64,000 nt of DNA from Glebionis coronaria. Taxonomy: Eukaryota; Streptophyta; Magnoliopsida; Asterales; Asteraceae. The notes under the pieces were generated by a model. The model ran no database searches. It saw only the letters and a program-made list of their open reading frames with translations, and was not told where the DNA came from. The number at the start of each line of letters is the position of its first letter. Position 1 is the stretch's first letter. A program made the translations under genes and the position numbers. Positions 47,803 to 58,689 of this stretch are shown here, piece after piece. The DNA is taken from contig CM046881.1 of NCBI GenBank assembly GCA_025667525.1, positions 27,477,580 through 27,541,579 of the forward strand. The letters run 5' to 3'.

Positions 47803-48082
47803 TAGGGATGAGCATTTTGACCCTAATCTCGATTCCGAACCCGAACCGTATCGATTCCCGATACCTGAATCCCGTTCGGTACGGGACCGGAACTACGAAA
47901 TTAGCTAATTCGGTACGGGATCGTTACCAAATCGGGAAATTCCCAAAAAAACGAGAAAATTCCGATTTCCCAATACCGCCGTTCGATAACAGGATCGGTA
48001 CATAACTTTTTACATCGGGAAAAAATCGGAAACATTAAATCGAGACGGGTTAGGGACGAGATAGATTCCGAGCTCATCCCTA
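47803..48082. mobile_element. hAT-like MITE
   Basis: 280 bp, ends TAGGGATGAGC and its exact inverse GCTCATCCCTA, flanked by the identical 8-bp duplication CTTCAAAC (47795-47802, 48083-48090). Non-coding. Confidence 0.9.
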
Positions 48083-48090
48083 CTTCAAAC

Positions 48091-48385
48091 TATCCTCACT
48101 TCACTTTCAAACGCATCAAGGACACATTCTTTGATCCGAATTTAGACCGAAAGAGATAGATCACCAGATGCTGATCCTGTAGTTTACCGTGAGTATCTTA
48201 ATGAAAACTGTGTTGGTTCTTTTAAGGAGTGCGTGGTTGAGTTGTTGGCAGAATCTGAAGTTGGTTGTTTGATACTTTCCTCAGGCTGTGGCGAACGAGC
48301 TTAGTATTTCTAGGTTGGTGCTTAGGAGAGTTAGGACATCTAGTGTTGCTGCTGTACTTGTTTACGGTCGCTTGGTTATAAACAG
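48091..48385 (+). pseudogene. UGT76-like fragment
   Basis: Frame-shifted remains of the N-terminal half of a plant UDP-glycosyltransferase. Recognisable pieces are FTFKRIKDTFFD (about 48110), LNENCVGSFKECVVELLAE (about 48205) and QAVANELSISRLVL (about 48280). These fit the acceptor-binding domain of UGT76-type enzymes. At least two frame changes and a stop lie between the pieces. The second half is absent here. Confidence 0.6.
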
Positions 48386-49194
48386 GTACAAAATGTACGA
48401 AAACTTGCAAAATTAATGAAAATGAACGAAAACGTAAAAAAAAACCCGGAAAAAACAAGTAAAAAACAGATAAAAATGTAAAAAGAAACGTACAAAATGT
48501 ATGAAAACGGATAAAAGCGCATGAACACGGATAAAAATGTATTAAACACATATTTAATTCTTAGTTGATGGTCCCTTGGGGTTGAAGTTGGTGCATATGT
48601 GTAATACCGGATAAAGTTAAGAAGTTAGGATCTGACGTTCTGTAGGATTCGAATACCTACAACCTGGCCACTAGATGCGGAAAACTTCGATCTATGAAGA
48701 CATCGACAGAAAAGACGACACACAAGGTAATCCCTAATCTTTCCGATTAGTTTATTGATAAAGAAGCGTTATGAATCTCGTTCCCCCTCACCTCCTTTTA
48801 TAGAGATGAGGGGGAACCGACTAATACATAGTCCTACGGGTCGGGTTGGGCTTCGACACAGCCAACCGACCTTTATTGCTATAGGCTACTTAGGAATCTT
48901 GATAACTATCCCCTAGACATGACTTAGGCTAATAAAGACTAAATACATAACACGTTCTTAACAGTAATGGTCACGGCGATTTTTTGTAAGAAAACAGTAT
49001 GCATAACAACTGATGTTACATTAAGTGGCCATGCCATCAGAAATGGGGATTCTGAAGGTGCAAAGGAGAGTTAGCATCAGAAGATGGATTTCTAGAGAGT
49101 CCAACACCTGCAGGTTTTAAGGTACTTGTTGGTTACTTTGCTGCCCGTGCTTTCATCTACATTGTATAAATTCGTAACTGAGCGTTCTGCTTTT
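48386..49194. other. sequence separating two UGT fragments
   Basis: Adenine-rich segment (48390-48545) with recurring GTACAAAATGTA-like units, followed by 48598-48975 with a TG...CA-ended block that might be a solo LTR. No matching duplication was found. Nothing else is supported. Confidence 0.3.
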
Positions 49195-50293
49195 CAACCA
49201 TGATTCATGTATATAGGCTGTATATTCACACTGAATTTGACTCTCCAAATAAATCAAACTACCCGCAATTCACATTTATATCAATCTCGGATGGCGTATC
49301 ACTCAATCAGTCGCAGACAGTTTAAAGCGTGTTCCACGGGTGGTCTTAAGAATTAGCAGTTTGTCATGCATACTTGTATACGCAGCATTGCATGTACTTC
49401 GTGACAAGGGTTATTTTAAAGACAATATTCAAGAAGAGCATACCCAAGATCTTGAACCGATGCAAAATAAGGATATAGTAAAGTTTATGAAGGGTGAATT
49501 TGAGGAGGGCATGATGGAGTTAATAGCTAACATGATCAAGGAAACAAAGTCAGCTTCAGGAGTCTTTTGGAACACATTTAAAGAGCTTGAAGAGCCTGAA
49601 TTCATAGCTATATCAGAACATTTTGGAGTTCCAAGTTTCCCAATAGGTCCGTTTCATAAGTATTTTCCAGCGTCCTCTAGCAGCTTCATAGAAAAAGACC
49701 AAAGCTTTGTGTCATGGTTCGACTTCAACCAGTTAGCTCTGTAGTATATGTGAGTTTTCGGAGTATAGCTAAGATGGGCGAATCTGAGTTTATTAATATG
49801 GCTTGGGGGTTAGCAAACGGCAAACAAAGGTTCTTATGGGTGGTTCGACCCGGTTCAGTCTCTAGCTCCCAATGGCTCGAGCCATTACCAAAAGGGTTCA
49901 TATATAGAGGAAGTAGGTGATAGAGGGTGCATAGTCAAGTGGGCTCCCCCAGAAAGAAGTACTAGCTCATCAAGCTACTAGAGGTTTTTCGACTCATAAT
50001 GGATGGAACTCGACTTTGGAGAGTATTTGTGAAGGTGTTCTTATGATATCTTCACCTTATTCTTATGATTAACCGATAAATGCTAATATGTGACTGATGT
50101 TTGGAGGACATAAAAGAAACTGGAAGCGCAATAGAGAGTAATTATCGACAAAGAAGGTACTGAGATGAGACACAGATCTAAATCTTTACAAGAGATGGCG
50201 AACCTTTCTCTTGAGAAAGGTGGCTCTGCAAACCGGTCATTGGAAAGCTTATTTGACTACATCCTTTTTTTTACGTCTTCAGATACCATTTGA
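49195..50293 (+). pseudogene. UGT76-like pseudogene
   Basis: Remains of a second glycosyltransferase. The N-terminal piece SNYPQFTFISISDG is at about 49255. A central piece (49440-49735) ends at WFDFNQ, matching the region before the sugar-binding domain. Then come VYVSFRSIAKM (about 49748) and a sugar-donor box (49940-50065) reading WAPQKEV ... [11 protein letters not shown] after removal of a frame change at a run of five C. Frame changes, stops and missing segments show it is dead. It lies 112 bp from the 3' end of the convergent UGT gene at 50406. Confidence 0.75.
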
Positions 50294-50405
50294 TGTACTA
50301 TTACACATTAACTTATGTTATGTTACCAGCTGCAAGTTCAGTAATACAGCGGTTTCATAATAATTTGTAAATTACAAATGATGCAGGCTAAGAATGCATC
50401 AATTC

Positions 50406-51803
50406 TTAAATATCATCTACCAGATGGTTCAACACTGCATAAGATGAACCATCTTTGCTTACACTTTTTCTAACCTTATATTTCATTTTAGTTGCATTTT
50501 CAACCAACTCGCCATACGATTGCATAACATCTCTTATCGTTTTCTCGATTACTCTTCTATCCAAATTTCCTTCCATATCACTCCCAACCTTCCACGCCTT
50601 ACTGACAAACTTGCTATTTACGTGTTGATCCCACGAGGATGGCCAACATATAATTGGCACACCCTCAGCAATGCCTTGGAGAGTCGAGTCCCACTGACCA
50701 CGGGTCAAGAAGGCACAAATTGCTTTATGAGCCAGTACTTGCACATTTGAAGCTGAATCAACGATACAACCCCTCTCCTTCGTTCCCTTATGGATCTTTG
50801 GTGGGACACGATCATCTCCAACTATGGATTCTGGTTGCCTTACCCATAAGAACCCTTTCCCGCTATTCACAAGCCCATGCCAAAGCTCAAGGACTTGGAC
50901 CTTCGTGAGCTTTACCTCAGTTTCAATGTTCACATAGAGAACGGATTTAGGCTGTCGTGTGTCAAGCCATGCCAAACAACTCTTGTTTTCATCAACTGAA
51001 TAATTCAATAATGGTTCTATACCTTTGGCTTCTTGCCTAACAGCTAAGTGAGTGTGAACCGGACCAATGGCATATATGTTTGGACAAAAGGAACGAATTC
51101 GACTTAATATGGATCCATCTAATGCTTTACAGGTGTTGAATATGACCCCATGGGCTCGAGAAAGCTCTTTAAACTGTTTCATTAAAACCTTCGAGGAAGG
51201 ACCAGCCAAGTCACTTGATTGGCACATGCTTGCAAGATCACCGCCTGTGAGAACCCCCTTAATGTCAGGAACTCGTTTAATGAGCGAATTCAAATCACTT
51301 CCTGTTAGATCAGAAACTTCACCCGGTCCGCTGAGATTAAAGAGATTGTAAACAACCCAAAGAGATGCAGGACTTACATTCAACGCGGAAAAAACAGGAA
51401 CTTGAATCTCATTAGCAACATCATACACAAAACCCATGTTTCCATCCGAAATAATGCAGCTCACTTGTCCACATTTTTCGGAAGTCAACCACTCTTTAAA
51501 AACCGGTTTTGTCATGGTTTCAAGAGATTCCAACAACTCTGTTGGATCAGATCGCGGATGATCTGGTGGCAGTCCATCAGAGATAGTTTGGAGATGGAAG
51601 TTTGGATATGGACTTAAGCGAGAGTCAATATGGAAGTAACGTAGGAGGAGAGTGTGCGTATAGGGAATAAGAACGAATGTGACGTCGTGACCAGAAAGAC
51701 AAAGGAGCTCTGCTAGATCAAACATTGAGTTTGATGGCCACTGAAGAGGTGACGGGAAGACAACGATCCGAGATGGCATGGAACTGATGATCTGATCATC
51801 CAT
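50406..51803 (-). CDS. UGT709-like glycosyltransferase, intronless, probably inactive
   Basis: 465 codons, full length for a plant family-1 UDP-glycosyltransferase, which moves a sugar from UDP-sugar to a small molecule in the cytosol. The N-terminal acceptor half resembles 7-deoxyloganetic-acid glucosyltransferase-like (UGT709) proteins. Two key sites are altered. The usual QGHVN with the catalytic His reads QWPSN (Pro at residue 23). The 44-residue donor box (about 350-393) lacks its first Trp and reads TRGQWDS instead of THxGWNS, although the end (CWPSSWDQ) is kept. Asp120 is present. The intron of the neighbouring gene is absent at the homologous site. The frame is intact, so it may be a young pseudogene, retrocopy, or non-catalytic protein. 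The second Met (residue 9) is an alternative start. Confidence 0.8.
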   Translation of the reverse strand: MDDQIISSMPSRIVVFPSPLQWPSNSMFDLAELLCLSGHDVTFVLIPYTHTLLLRYFHIDSRLSPYPNFHLQTISDGLPPDHPRSDPTELLESLETMTKPVFKEWLTSEKCGQVSCIISDGNMGFVYDVANEIQVPVFSALNVSPASLWVVYNLFNLSGPGEVSDLTGSDLNSLIKRVPDIKGVLTGGDLASMCQSSDLAGPSSKVLMKQFKELSRAHGVIFNTCKALDGSILSRIRSFCPNIYAIGPVHTHLAVRQEAKGIEPLLNYSVDENKSCLAWLDTRQPKSVLYVNIETEVKLTKVQVLELWHGLVNSGKGFLWVRQPESIVGDDRVPPKIHKGTKERGCIVDSASNVQVLAHKAICAFLTRGQWDSTLQGIAEGVPIICWPSSWDQHVNSKFVSKAWKVGSDMEGNLDRRVIEKTIRDVMQSYGELVENATKMKYKVRKSVSKDGSSYAVLNHLVDDI

Positions 51804-51835
51804 CTTGACTTCTTTTTTTTCAATGAAAAAACTAC

Positions 51836-51850
51836 TAAATTATATACAAA
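51836..51850 (-). promoter_or_regulatory. TATA-like element for UGT at 51803
   Basis: The minus strand reads TTTGTATATAATTTA about 35-45 bp before the ATG. A leader this short would be tight, so it is a weak candidate. Confidence 0.35.
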
Positions 51851-52061
51851 TTTCATGTGTACTAATAAAGTAATAAGACTTGCAGATCTAGTTTGTGAAG
51901 TAAATTACAATTTTATTACATGGATATGTTAAAGACATTTTTTACAATCATTAAAATGTTTATCGGGTACAAGGACTCGAATCAACTTACATTATTAGTC
52001 CCGCTATTTGGTTTCTATCCAGAACGATAAGAGCCATGAACTATGCGACGTTATGTGTTGT

Positions 52062-53603
52062 TTATTTACTGAACTGATTGAGGTCTTTAATGAGTCGCTT
52101 CAAATCTTTAAATGAAGATCCATCTTTTGTAACACTTTGAGCAGCCGACTCTGCCAATGTGTTTGCAGACTTGATGAACTCATTTCGTCTCACATTAGTA
52201 ATGTCATTTACTGCTTTCTCGATTATGACTCTATCAGAAGTATCTTTGATGTCGAGTCCAATTTTCCACACCTCACTCACGAATCGGCTGTTCACTTGCT
52301 GATCCACGTAAAGTGGCCAACAAATCATTGGAACTCCTTCCACTATACTCTCCATTGTCGAGTTCCATCCGCTATGTGTCAAAAACCCGCCTATTGATGA
52401 ATTAGCTAAGACTTCCTCTTGTGGAACCCATTGAGCGATAAATCCCCTTTCTTTAGTCGCATCCACTAGAGCTTTTGGAACTTGCTTATCGTCATAGTCA
52501 CCAATGACAGAACCCGGTCGTTTAACTATCAAGAAAGGCTTTCCACTATTTACTAAACCATGCCATATTTCAAAGAACTGATCCACAGTCATGATTGCCA
52601 AACTCCCAATACTAACATAAATGACGGATTTTGTTGGTTTTGTGTCGAGCCACGAGAGACAAGACCTATTTTCTTCCCACAGACTGTTTGAGCCATTGGA
52701 TTTGTGCTTTTGAGTCGTCACTCCGTTTGGTTCGATAGCCATACATGACTTGAACAAAGTATGCAACGGGCCTATGCAGTAAACGTTTGGGCAAACTTTA
52801 CGCAAGTGAACAAGGATAGATTCGTCTAATACTTCAAATGTATTAATAATGACTCCATGAGCTCGCGGCACATGTGTAGCTTCGTTCATTATGATTTGCA
52901 TTATATGATTAGTTAGGTTATCACGGCGATAAAAACCTGGGAGATCACGACGCCTTAAAAAATGTTCAGTACCAGGAACACTTTTTACCGGGACATCCAA
53001 ATCATTACCTAAACCAATTATCAGACAAGTAAACACATAAAATTAACATAAGACATCTGAAGACAATCATTAAGGAACATGTTTTTAAAACATTTACTGA
53101 CCGTTAAACGGAACTTCACCAGCTTGAATCAGCTTAGGCAAGCACAAATAAGTCCATAAAGCACAAGGACTCACAGTCTCGAAATAAACAACAGGAACAC
53201 CAACTTCATCAGCGACATCGAGCACGAAAGAATACGAGCCATCAGGTATAACAACCGTAACAGGACACGTAGACGACATCTTACTAAAACAACCCGACAC
53301 CATCATTTCCTTAAAAACAGGTTCTGTCACGTTTTTCATACCTTCAAAAACTTCAACAAAACGTTCAGTTGAACGAGGATGGTCATCTGGTAGTCCATCA
53401 GGGATTGTCTCGAAACGAAAATTCTCGTAACGACCGAAACGAGTTAGAACGTTAGTGTGACGTAATAAGTTACGATGGATATGTTCGGTGTTGAGAACAG
53501 TGACAGTTAAACCGTTTAGACATAGAAGTTCAGCTAGTTTAAGCGTGCAGTTTACTGGACCTTGCATGGGAATTGGAAAGAGAAGAACATGTGTTTTAGA
53601 CAT
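52062..53603 (-). CDS. UGT709-like glycosyltransferase, two exons
   Basis: Exon 1 is 53603-53102, the intron 53101-53009 (93 bp, donor GTCAGT, acceptor TTTAG), exon 2 53008-52062. The split Gly codon joins PFNG to NDLDVPVKSV, giving 482 residues. It is a family-1 glycosyltransferase, probably cytosolic, acting on a small-molecule acceptor. The similarity I recall is to 7-deoxyloganetic-acid glucosyltransferase-like UGT709 proteins; substrate is not inferable. The donor box (residues 361-404) is intact, WVPQEEV to the final Gln favouring UDP-glucose. The catalytic-His site reads QGPVN (Pro16), while the partner Asp121 is present. It is a tandem neighbour, same strand, of the 50406-51803 gene, 258 bp apart. 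This is the best candidate for an expressed gene here. Confidence 0.88.
53009..53101 (-). other. UGT intron
   Basis: 93-bp GT-AG intron of phase 1 at the usual UGT709 position. Removing it restores a continuous frame with the family-typical junction. Confidence 0.85.
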
Positions 53604-53674
53604 TGTCTTTAATTTTTAAGGATGATATTTTTAAGGTAAGGATATTGTTTGGTGATTAGGTTTGTGGAAACTGT

Positions 53675-53684
53675 GATTTATATG
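53675..53684 (-). promoter_or_regulatory. TATA box for two-exon UGT
   Basis: The minus strand reads CATATAAATC about 72-81 bp before the ATG at 53603, a plausible plant core promoter distance. Confidence 0.5.
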
Positions 53685-53699
53685 TAGTGGAAGATGAAG

Positions 53700-54110
53700 G
53701 AGGTGATTTTTGTATTTTTTTTAGTTTTTTATGGATTTGAAATATGAGAAAAGATATGTATCACCAGATTTTAGCTAGAATAATTTTCATTTTTTTTTTG
53801 TCACTTTCTTTGTTTTTAAATATTTTGTCAACTTGTAAATAAATAAATCTTAGTGCAAAATAAATAAAAGTACATAATCTATTTATATATTTTATGGGGA
53901 GGTAAGATTAAAAAAACGTAAAATTGATAGTCGAACGGTCGACAATTTTTTTAACTTAAGATCAGTTTAGATGTGATTAATTTGATAACTACTTTTAACA
54001 AGTTATGGGTATTTTTGACGAGTTTTATGTATTTTAGTAAAAAAAAAAATTGAGTCCAACTTATAATAAATATAAACAATCAATGGCGGATTCATGAAAT
54101 TATATTATGG
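53700..54110. other. upstream region of UGT gene
   Basis: AT-rich intergenic DNA. No further gene seen. Confidence 0.4.
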
Positions 54111-54146
54111 TGGGGGGGGGGGGGGGGGTGTGGGGGGTGGAGGGGG
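54111..54146 (+). repeat. long G-rich tract
   Basis: A run of about 18 G followed by GGGGGG and GGGGG blocks separated by T or A. It could form a G-quadruplex; its length is prone to assembly error. Confidence 0.7.
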
Positions 54147-54580
54147 TTGTAAAATTTTTTTGACAAGACAAAAAATTAAAATTCAAATAAAAATTAAGTA
54201 TTTTAACTTAAAAATAAAAGATTTTTAGGTTTTAGATTATTAAACATTGGATTTAATGTGTGAGTTGGGGGCAATTTGAGTTTCGAGTGGGATGCACTTA
54301 AAAAAAAGCTCAAAATTAAATAAAAAATACACTGTAATCTCGTGTTTTTTGTCTATCCGTGAAGGGCACCGCCACCCTGTAGCTAAACTGTATGTCCAAC
54401 CCGGTAAACAACCATCATAACGGATAAAAACATGTTTATAACGAGTTTTTGATATATTTATTAAGATTTGTATGTTTCTAGCAAGTTTGATCATCATTGT
54501 CGTCTTTGACCACCATCAACCATAATTGATTTATTGTTGACCGAGCAATCAGCAACAAAAAGATTAATAGCCTCGTAACG
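54147..54580. other. unassigned intergenic DNA
   Basis: AT-rich, no supported frame. Confidence 0.4.
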
Positions 54581-54652
54581 TAACGTGTAGAAACTACAGG
54601 GGGGGGGGGGGTTGAATAGTTTCTAGTTTATTTTCAAAACATTTCGGCTTAA

Positions 54653-54737
54653 TCCACTGTGCGCGGTTCTTTATTGTACCCGCGGTTCTTTATCAATAAA
54701 GAACCGCCGGTCCATTTAGGGAACCGCCGACAGTGGA
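54653..54737. repeat. double-palindrome module f
   Basis: The outermost CCACTGT ... ACAGTGG encloses arms GCGGTTCTTTA ... AGGGAACCGC and the inner hairpin GCGGTTCTTTATC-AATAAAGAACCGC. The most complete example. Confidence 0.92.
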
Positions 54738-55862
54738 CAAAACCATTTATTGAATGTTAATCTTAAACAATCCTTGGTATCAAATTCTCGACCAAGTTTG
54801 ACTATATATGAGACGTGTTTGATTGAAAGATAAATACTAAAAGTAAGAAAACACACAAACACATCAAATCAAGAGTACATCAAGCAATAGTCTAAACAGT
54901 AAGCACACACGTACTAAGCATAAGCTTTTCCGCAAGTAAGATGTTTAGACTAAGTGATGTACACTTGACCATAATCCAAACATGAAGCACACACGTACTA
55001 AGCCTTAACTTGTCCGCAACTTATATGTTTAGATTATGAGATGAACACAACACACAACAACATATAAATGCATCAATAAGAGTAAAGACATAAATGTAAA
55101 GGAAAGTACCGACACGATGATATATAGTGGTTCGGTCATGAAGCTCCTTTTCGCCCTACTCCACTCCTCGAGTACACCTTACTCGAGAGTTACTTCACTA
55201 GTCAACAAACTCCTAGAGGTGGAGAAACCATACACAACGTCGCTTATCCAATTTCCGACTCTAAGCTAAAAGTCGAGTCCTAGTCTTAGGTAGGACCAAT
55301 CTATACACGTCGCCTACTTCACTATTTTCTGACACAAGTCTAGATGTCGAGTCCTAATCTTAGATAGGAACAATCTACACCCATCTACACCGATCTTCAC
55401 ACTAGTTATGTTTTATGGCCCAACATAGCAAACCTTGTGTTTTATGGCCTAAACACATAAACCATATAGATCTAAGCACACAACACTTAGATCTATGACT
55501 CTAACACTATATCCAAGTATTAACAAACTTGGATCTACACAACTAACACCTAATCCAAGGATACCCATCACTTGGATCTTCTACCCTTACAAACACATCC
55601 AAGTGAACCCAACACTTGGATCTTCTACATATACATAATAGGAAAACAATGACTTGATCTAGAAGGAGAGATCATCATCATGTTATGAACCCAATACTTC
55701 ATGATAATGAAAGTGTTCTTCTCTTTGCACTTGAGAGGGTGAGAGGATGGAGGATAGAATCACATCTTAAACAAGATTAATCAAAACTAACTAATCAAGG
55801 AGTTTAAAGATGTTTTTGAAGAAACTGTGCAAAAAGGGTTAAAAAAAGCTGGAAATGATCCA

Positions 55863-55872
55863 CTATTTATAG
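55863..55872 (-). promoter_or_regulatory. TATA box of non-autonomous LTR
   Basis: The minus strand reads CTATAAATAG, consensus-quality, about 27 bp from module g. Conserved at 63028-63037 as CTTATAAATAG. Confidence 0.65.
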
Positions 55873-55898
55873 GGCAAGAGTGCAACGGTCATAAATAC

Positions 55899-55970
55899 CC
55901 GCGGTTCCTTAAATGCCCTCGCGGTTCCTTATCAATAAGGAACCGCGGGTTCCTTTAAGGAACCTCCGGC
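55899..55970. repeat. double-palindrome module g
   Basis: Arms CGCGGTTCCTTAAA ... TTTAAGGAACC with the inner hairpin CGCGGTTCCTTATC-AATAAGGAACCGCG. It lies just upstream of the LTR TATA box on the transcribed strand. Confidence 0.9.
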
Positions 55971-56439
55971 TTGGAGACCGTGTATTTTTGTCCTTTTGTG
56001 GGGAAATACCATTTATACCCTCAAAGGATATTCATTTGGCATTTGGAATATGCCAAATTCAAATTAAAGAATATTCTTTGGAATATACCTTAGGGAATAT
56101 TTTTTGAAATATTCCAAATTGAAATTTCCATTTTCTTTTTACTGAAACATTTTCTTAAAAATAAAGTTTATTAAAATCTTTTGTCACATTTGATTAAATG
56201 TGAGTTTTAAGAAAATATTAATCCTTGATTACTTAGTTAGGTTAATGACATGCTTATTCATACCTTGAGTGATTTATGCCGAATGCGATCTTGGAGGTGT
56301 CGAGAGAAGTATACAAATGTATTCTTGAGTGATTACGAGTACATTAACATTTTACATAATCTATTACGAATTATACGTTTGTCATCAACAAAACACAAAG
56401 AGATTATATTGACAAAACATCGTAATGTTTGCATTAACA

Positions 56440-56456
56440 ATCTCCCCCTTTTTGAT
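56440..56456 (-). other. polypurine tract
   Basis: The minus strand reads ATCAAAAAGGGGGAGAT, directly before the LTR. Confidence 0.85.
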
Positions 56457-57095
56457 GATGACAAACAAGTAAACCATAACACATATTAAAATGTATAAGT
56501 TACTCGTTTACACTTACTTCTCCCCCTTTTGTCGAATAAAAAAGGTAGTCAACGTCTTTGAAGAAGAGAAGAACCAACGTCGAGAGAACACACATCCAAA
56601 GTGGTAGTCATCGATAACACATCATTTGAAGAAGAGAAGAATTGACGTCACGAGATCTTGCATCCGAAATGTAGTCTTCATTTGTAGAAGAGGAGGATTG
56701 ACTTCGAGAGAGCATGCATCCAAAAATCTAATCATCCATTGTGGTTGTCGGTTGAGAAGCAAGAATCCAAACCGTAGACCCATCATCCAAAGATATTGAG
56801 CTTGCGTAATCCTAGTGAAGTTTTCAATCACCATAGGTTAACCAACTCCATGCATAATAATATGTTTATCTTCGAGATCCCATAATTCTTTACTTGCAAG
56901 ATGTTCAATGAATTCAATTTAAGTGAGTCAATGATCGTAAATGTAATGACTAGAAATCTTGTAAATGCTCCCCCTTGACATGAGCTCCCCCTTGCTTGAG
57001 GCACCAATGAAGCAAATATAGTGACAAGTTACAAAAAAGGGTTAGAAAAGTCCTACAAAACAAAGTTAGTGGACAAGAGCATATATAGCAATGTC
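56457..57095 (-). other. internal region, non-coding
   Basis: No supported frame. Contains a second CTCCCCCTTTTGTCG-like tract (56519) similar to the purine tract. Confidence 0.4.
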
Positions 57096-57106
57096 ACCTA
57101 AGCGGA

Positions 57107-57275
57107 GGGGGTTTGGTCATGGGTTCAAGTCTTGCAAGAGACAAAAACCCATGATTTTCCTCCTTAGTGCGAAGCCGTGAGTTCTAGGGGTTTCCCCTAG
57201 TGGTTCGGGTCCCGGTGCCTGCCCGTTATGGATGGTATAACTCGGGGGTCGGATTTCAGTGAGATTGAGGTGCCG

Positions 57276-57322
<47 letters not shown>
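57107..57322 (+). mobile_element. tRNA-derived SINE with poly(A)
   Basis: Begins 5'-truncated within a tRNA-like head. The B-box-like GGTTCAAGTC is at 57123. The body ends with a 43-A tail (57280-57322). The 11-bp direct repeat ACCTAAGCGGA lies at 57096-57106 and 57322-57332. The untouched tail and exact duplication indicate a recent insertion. Confidence 0.85.
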
Positions 57323-57325
<3 letters not shown>

Positions 57326-57332
57326 AAGCGGA

Positions 57333-58604
57333 ATTAGCTTTTAACAACTCGAGTACAAAGAGAGGGACTCAAGAGAAAGCTAAAACAATCTTAACTTTTT
57401 TGAAGTGTCAAAAGTTTGACAAGTTAAGAAAAATAATTGGGCTATTAGATAGAAAAGAGAACCCAACTTATTTTGGTGACACCAAAAAATATATATAAAG
57501 AGGACTAAGAAAGAAAAGAGATGTTCAATTTATAAGAAAATATTGTCGAGAGGACATACTCCAATTTAATATCATGGCAAAAATACCAAACTAAAGAGAG
57601 TATGACATGGACAATAGAACAATTCCACATAGTCTAAAAGGGAGAAAGAATAACTATGATGGAAAAATAAAATAAGAACGATAAACAATTCGTTTGCACA
57701 AACAATGACAAGCATTGAAGAAAGAAGTATGCACGCGATGCTATCAATAAAAAAAAGTCCAAGGAGAGGATTTTGACAAAATCAAATCACAATTGATGGA
57801 ATAGAGGTAGAGAAGAAACATCCATACCAGTTGTAATGATAATATGTCAAAAGGTTAAAAGCTTAGAATTTTTGGAATCACCCAAGAAAATTCAAGATTT
57901 AACCAAGATCCTCTCAAAAGGTTAAAAGCTTAGAATTGTTAGAATCATCCAATCCAATTGTAAATTTTAATCGCAATCAACTCTCGAGAGAGACAAAAAA
58001 ATCTCAAATCAAGGACATTTTTTACCTTAAAAATAATTCCTTTAGAAAGCTCCAAAAGCTTTATGTCAGGAATCAAGGTACAAAAATAAAGAAAAACCAA
58101 AAGCGAGGATAAAACGACGCTTAGGAAAAATACTAGATATAAGACATTATATGCAAGGATGCTTATGAATGTCGACACAAAAAAGATGACTCAATGATAT
58201 AGAGAAAGAGATCAAATAAGCCAAAGAATAGAAAGACCAAGATGGATGGTGTTTAGCATACGTCAAACTACATGCTCAAAGTTTCGTAGCTCTTCTCAAT
58301 CATTGTGAATGTTCAAAGAACAATTACATGACGAGGAAAGGGTGAGACTCGACTCGACTTAGTTTAGAAAGGATAGATAGGAGAGACTAAACTTAGAGAG
58401 ACATGATTAAAATAAATCGAGAAAGACTCAACAAGGAAGTTAAGGATAACTTCACAAAATAATTCAAGAATACTATACCTTATTAGGTGATCGTGAAGTC
58501 TTGAAGGAAAACGAGAGAAGAAACAACTTAAAAGAGAAGAAAAGAAGGAATCTTCAAGAAAACTCGTCAAATATAGAGATAGACTAAAAACGAACAAAAG
58601 AGAC
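57333..58604 (-). other. internal region, non-coding
   Basis: Purine-biased on the plus strand, with many stops. The 77-codon minus-strand frames here have no recognisable motif. Confidence 0.4.
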
Positions 58605-58689
58605 TCACTGGTCGCGGTTCTTTAAATAGGTCCGCGGTTCATCATCAATAATGAGCCGCTAGGTTATTTGAGGAACCGTGGACAGTAGG
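58605..58689. repeat. double-palindrome module h
   Basis: Arms CGCGGTTCTTTAAAT ... ATTTGAGGAACCGTG around CCGCGGTTCATCATC-AATAATGAGCCGC. The inner arms have changed on both sides (TTAT to ATCA, with matching TGAT changes), keeping pairing. Confidence 0.85.

Larger units (their letters stand above)
54586..56439 (-). mobile_element. non-autonomous element 3' LTR
   Basis: 1854 bp. It carries modules f and g, a TATA box between them, and an end hairpin AGAAACTA ... TAGTTTCT-like around 13 G. Confidence 0.88.

Noticed and set aside
48598..48975. solo LTR with TG...CA ends between UGT fragments
   Set aside because: No matching target duplication and no second copy in the window.
49340..49744. 134-codon plus-strand frame as a functional gene
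   Set aside because: Central part of a UGT76-like pseudogene. Both ends run into frame changes within the family pattern.
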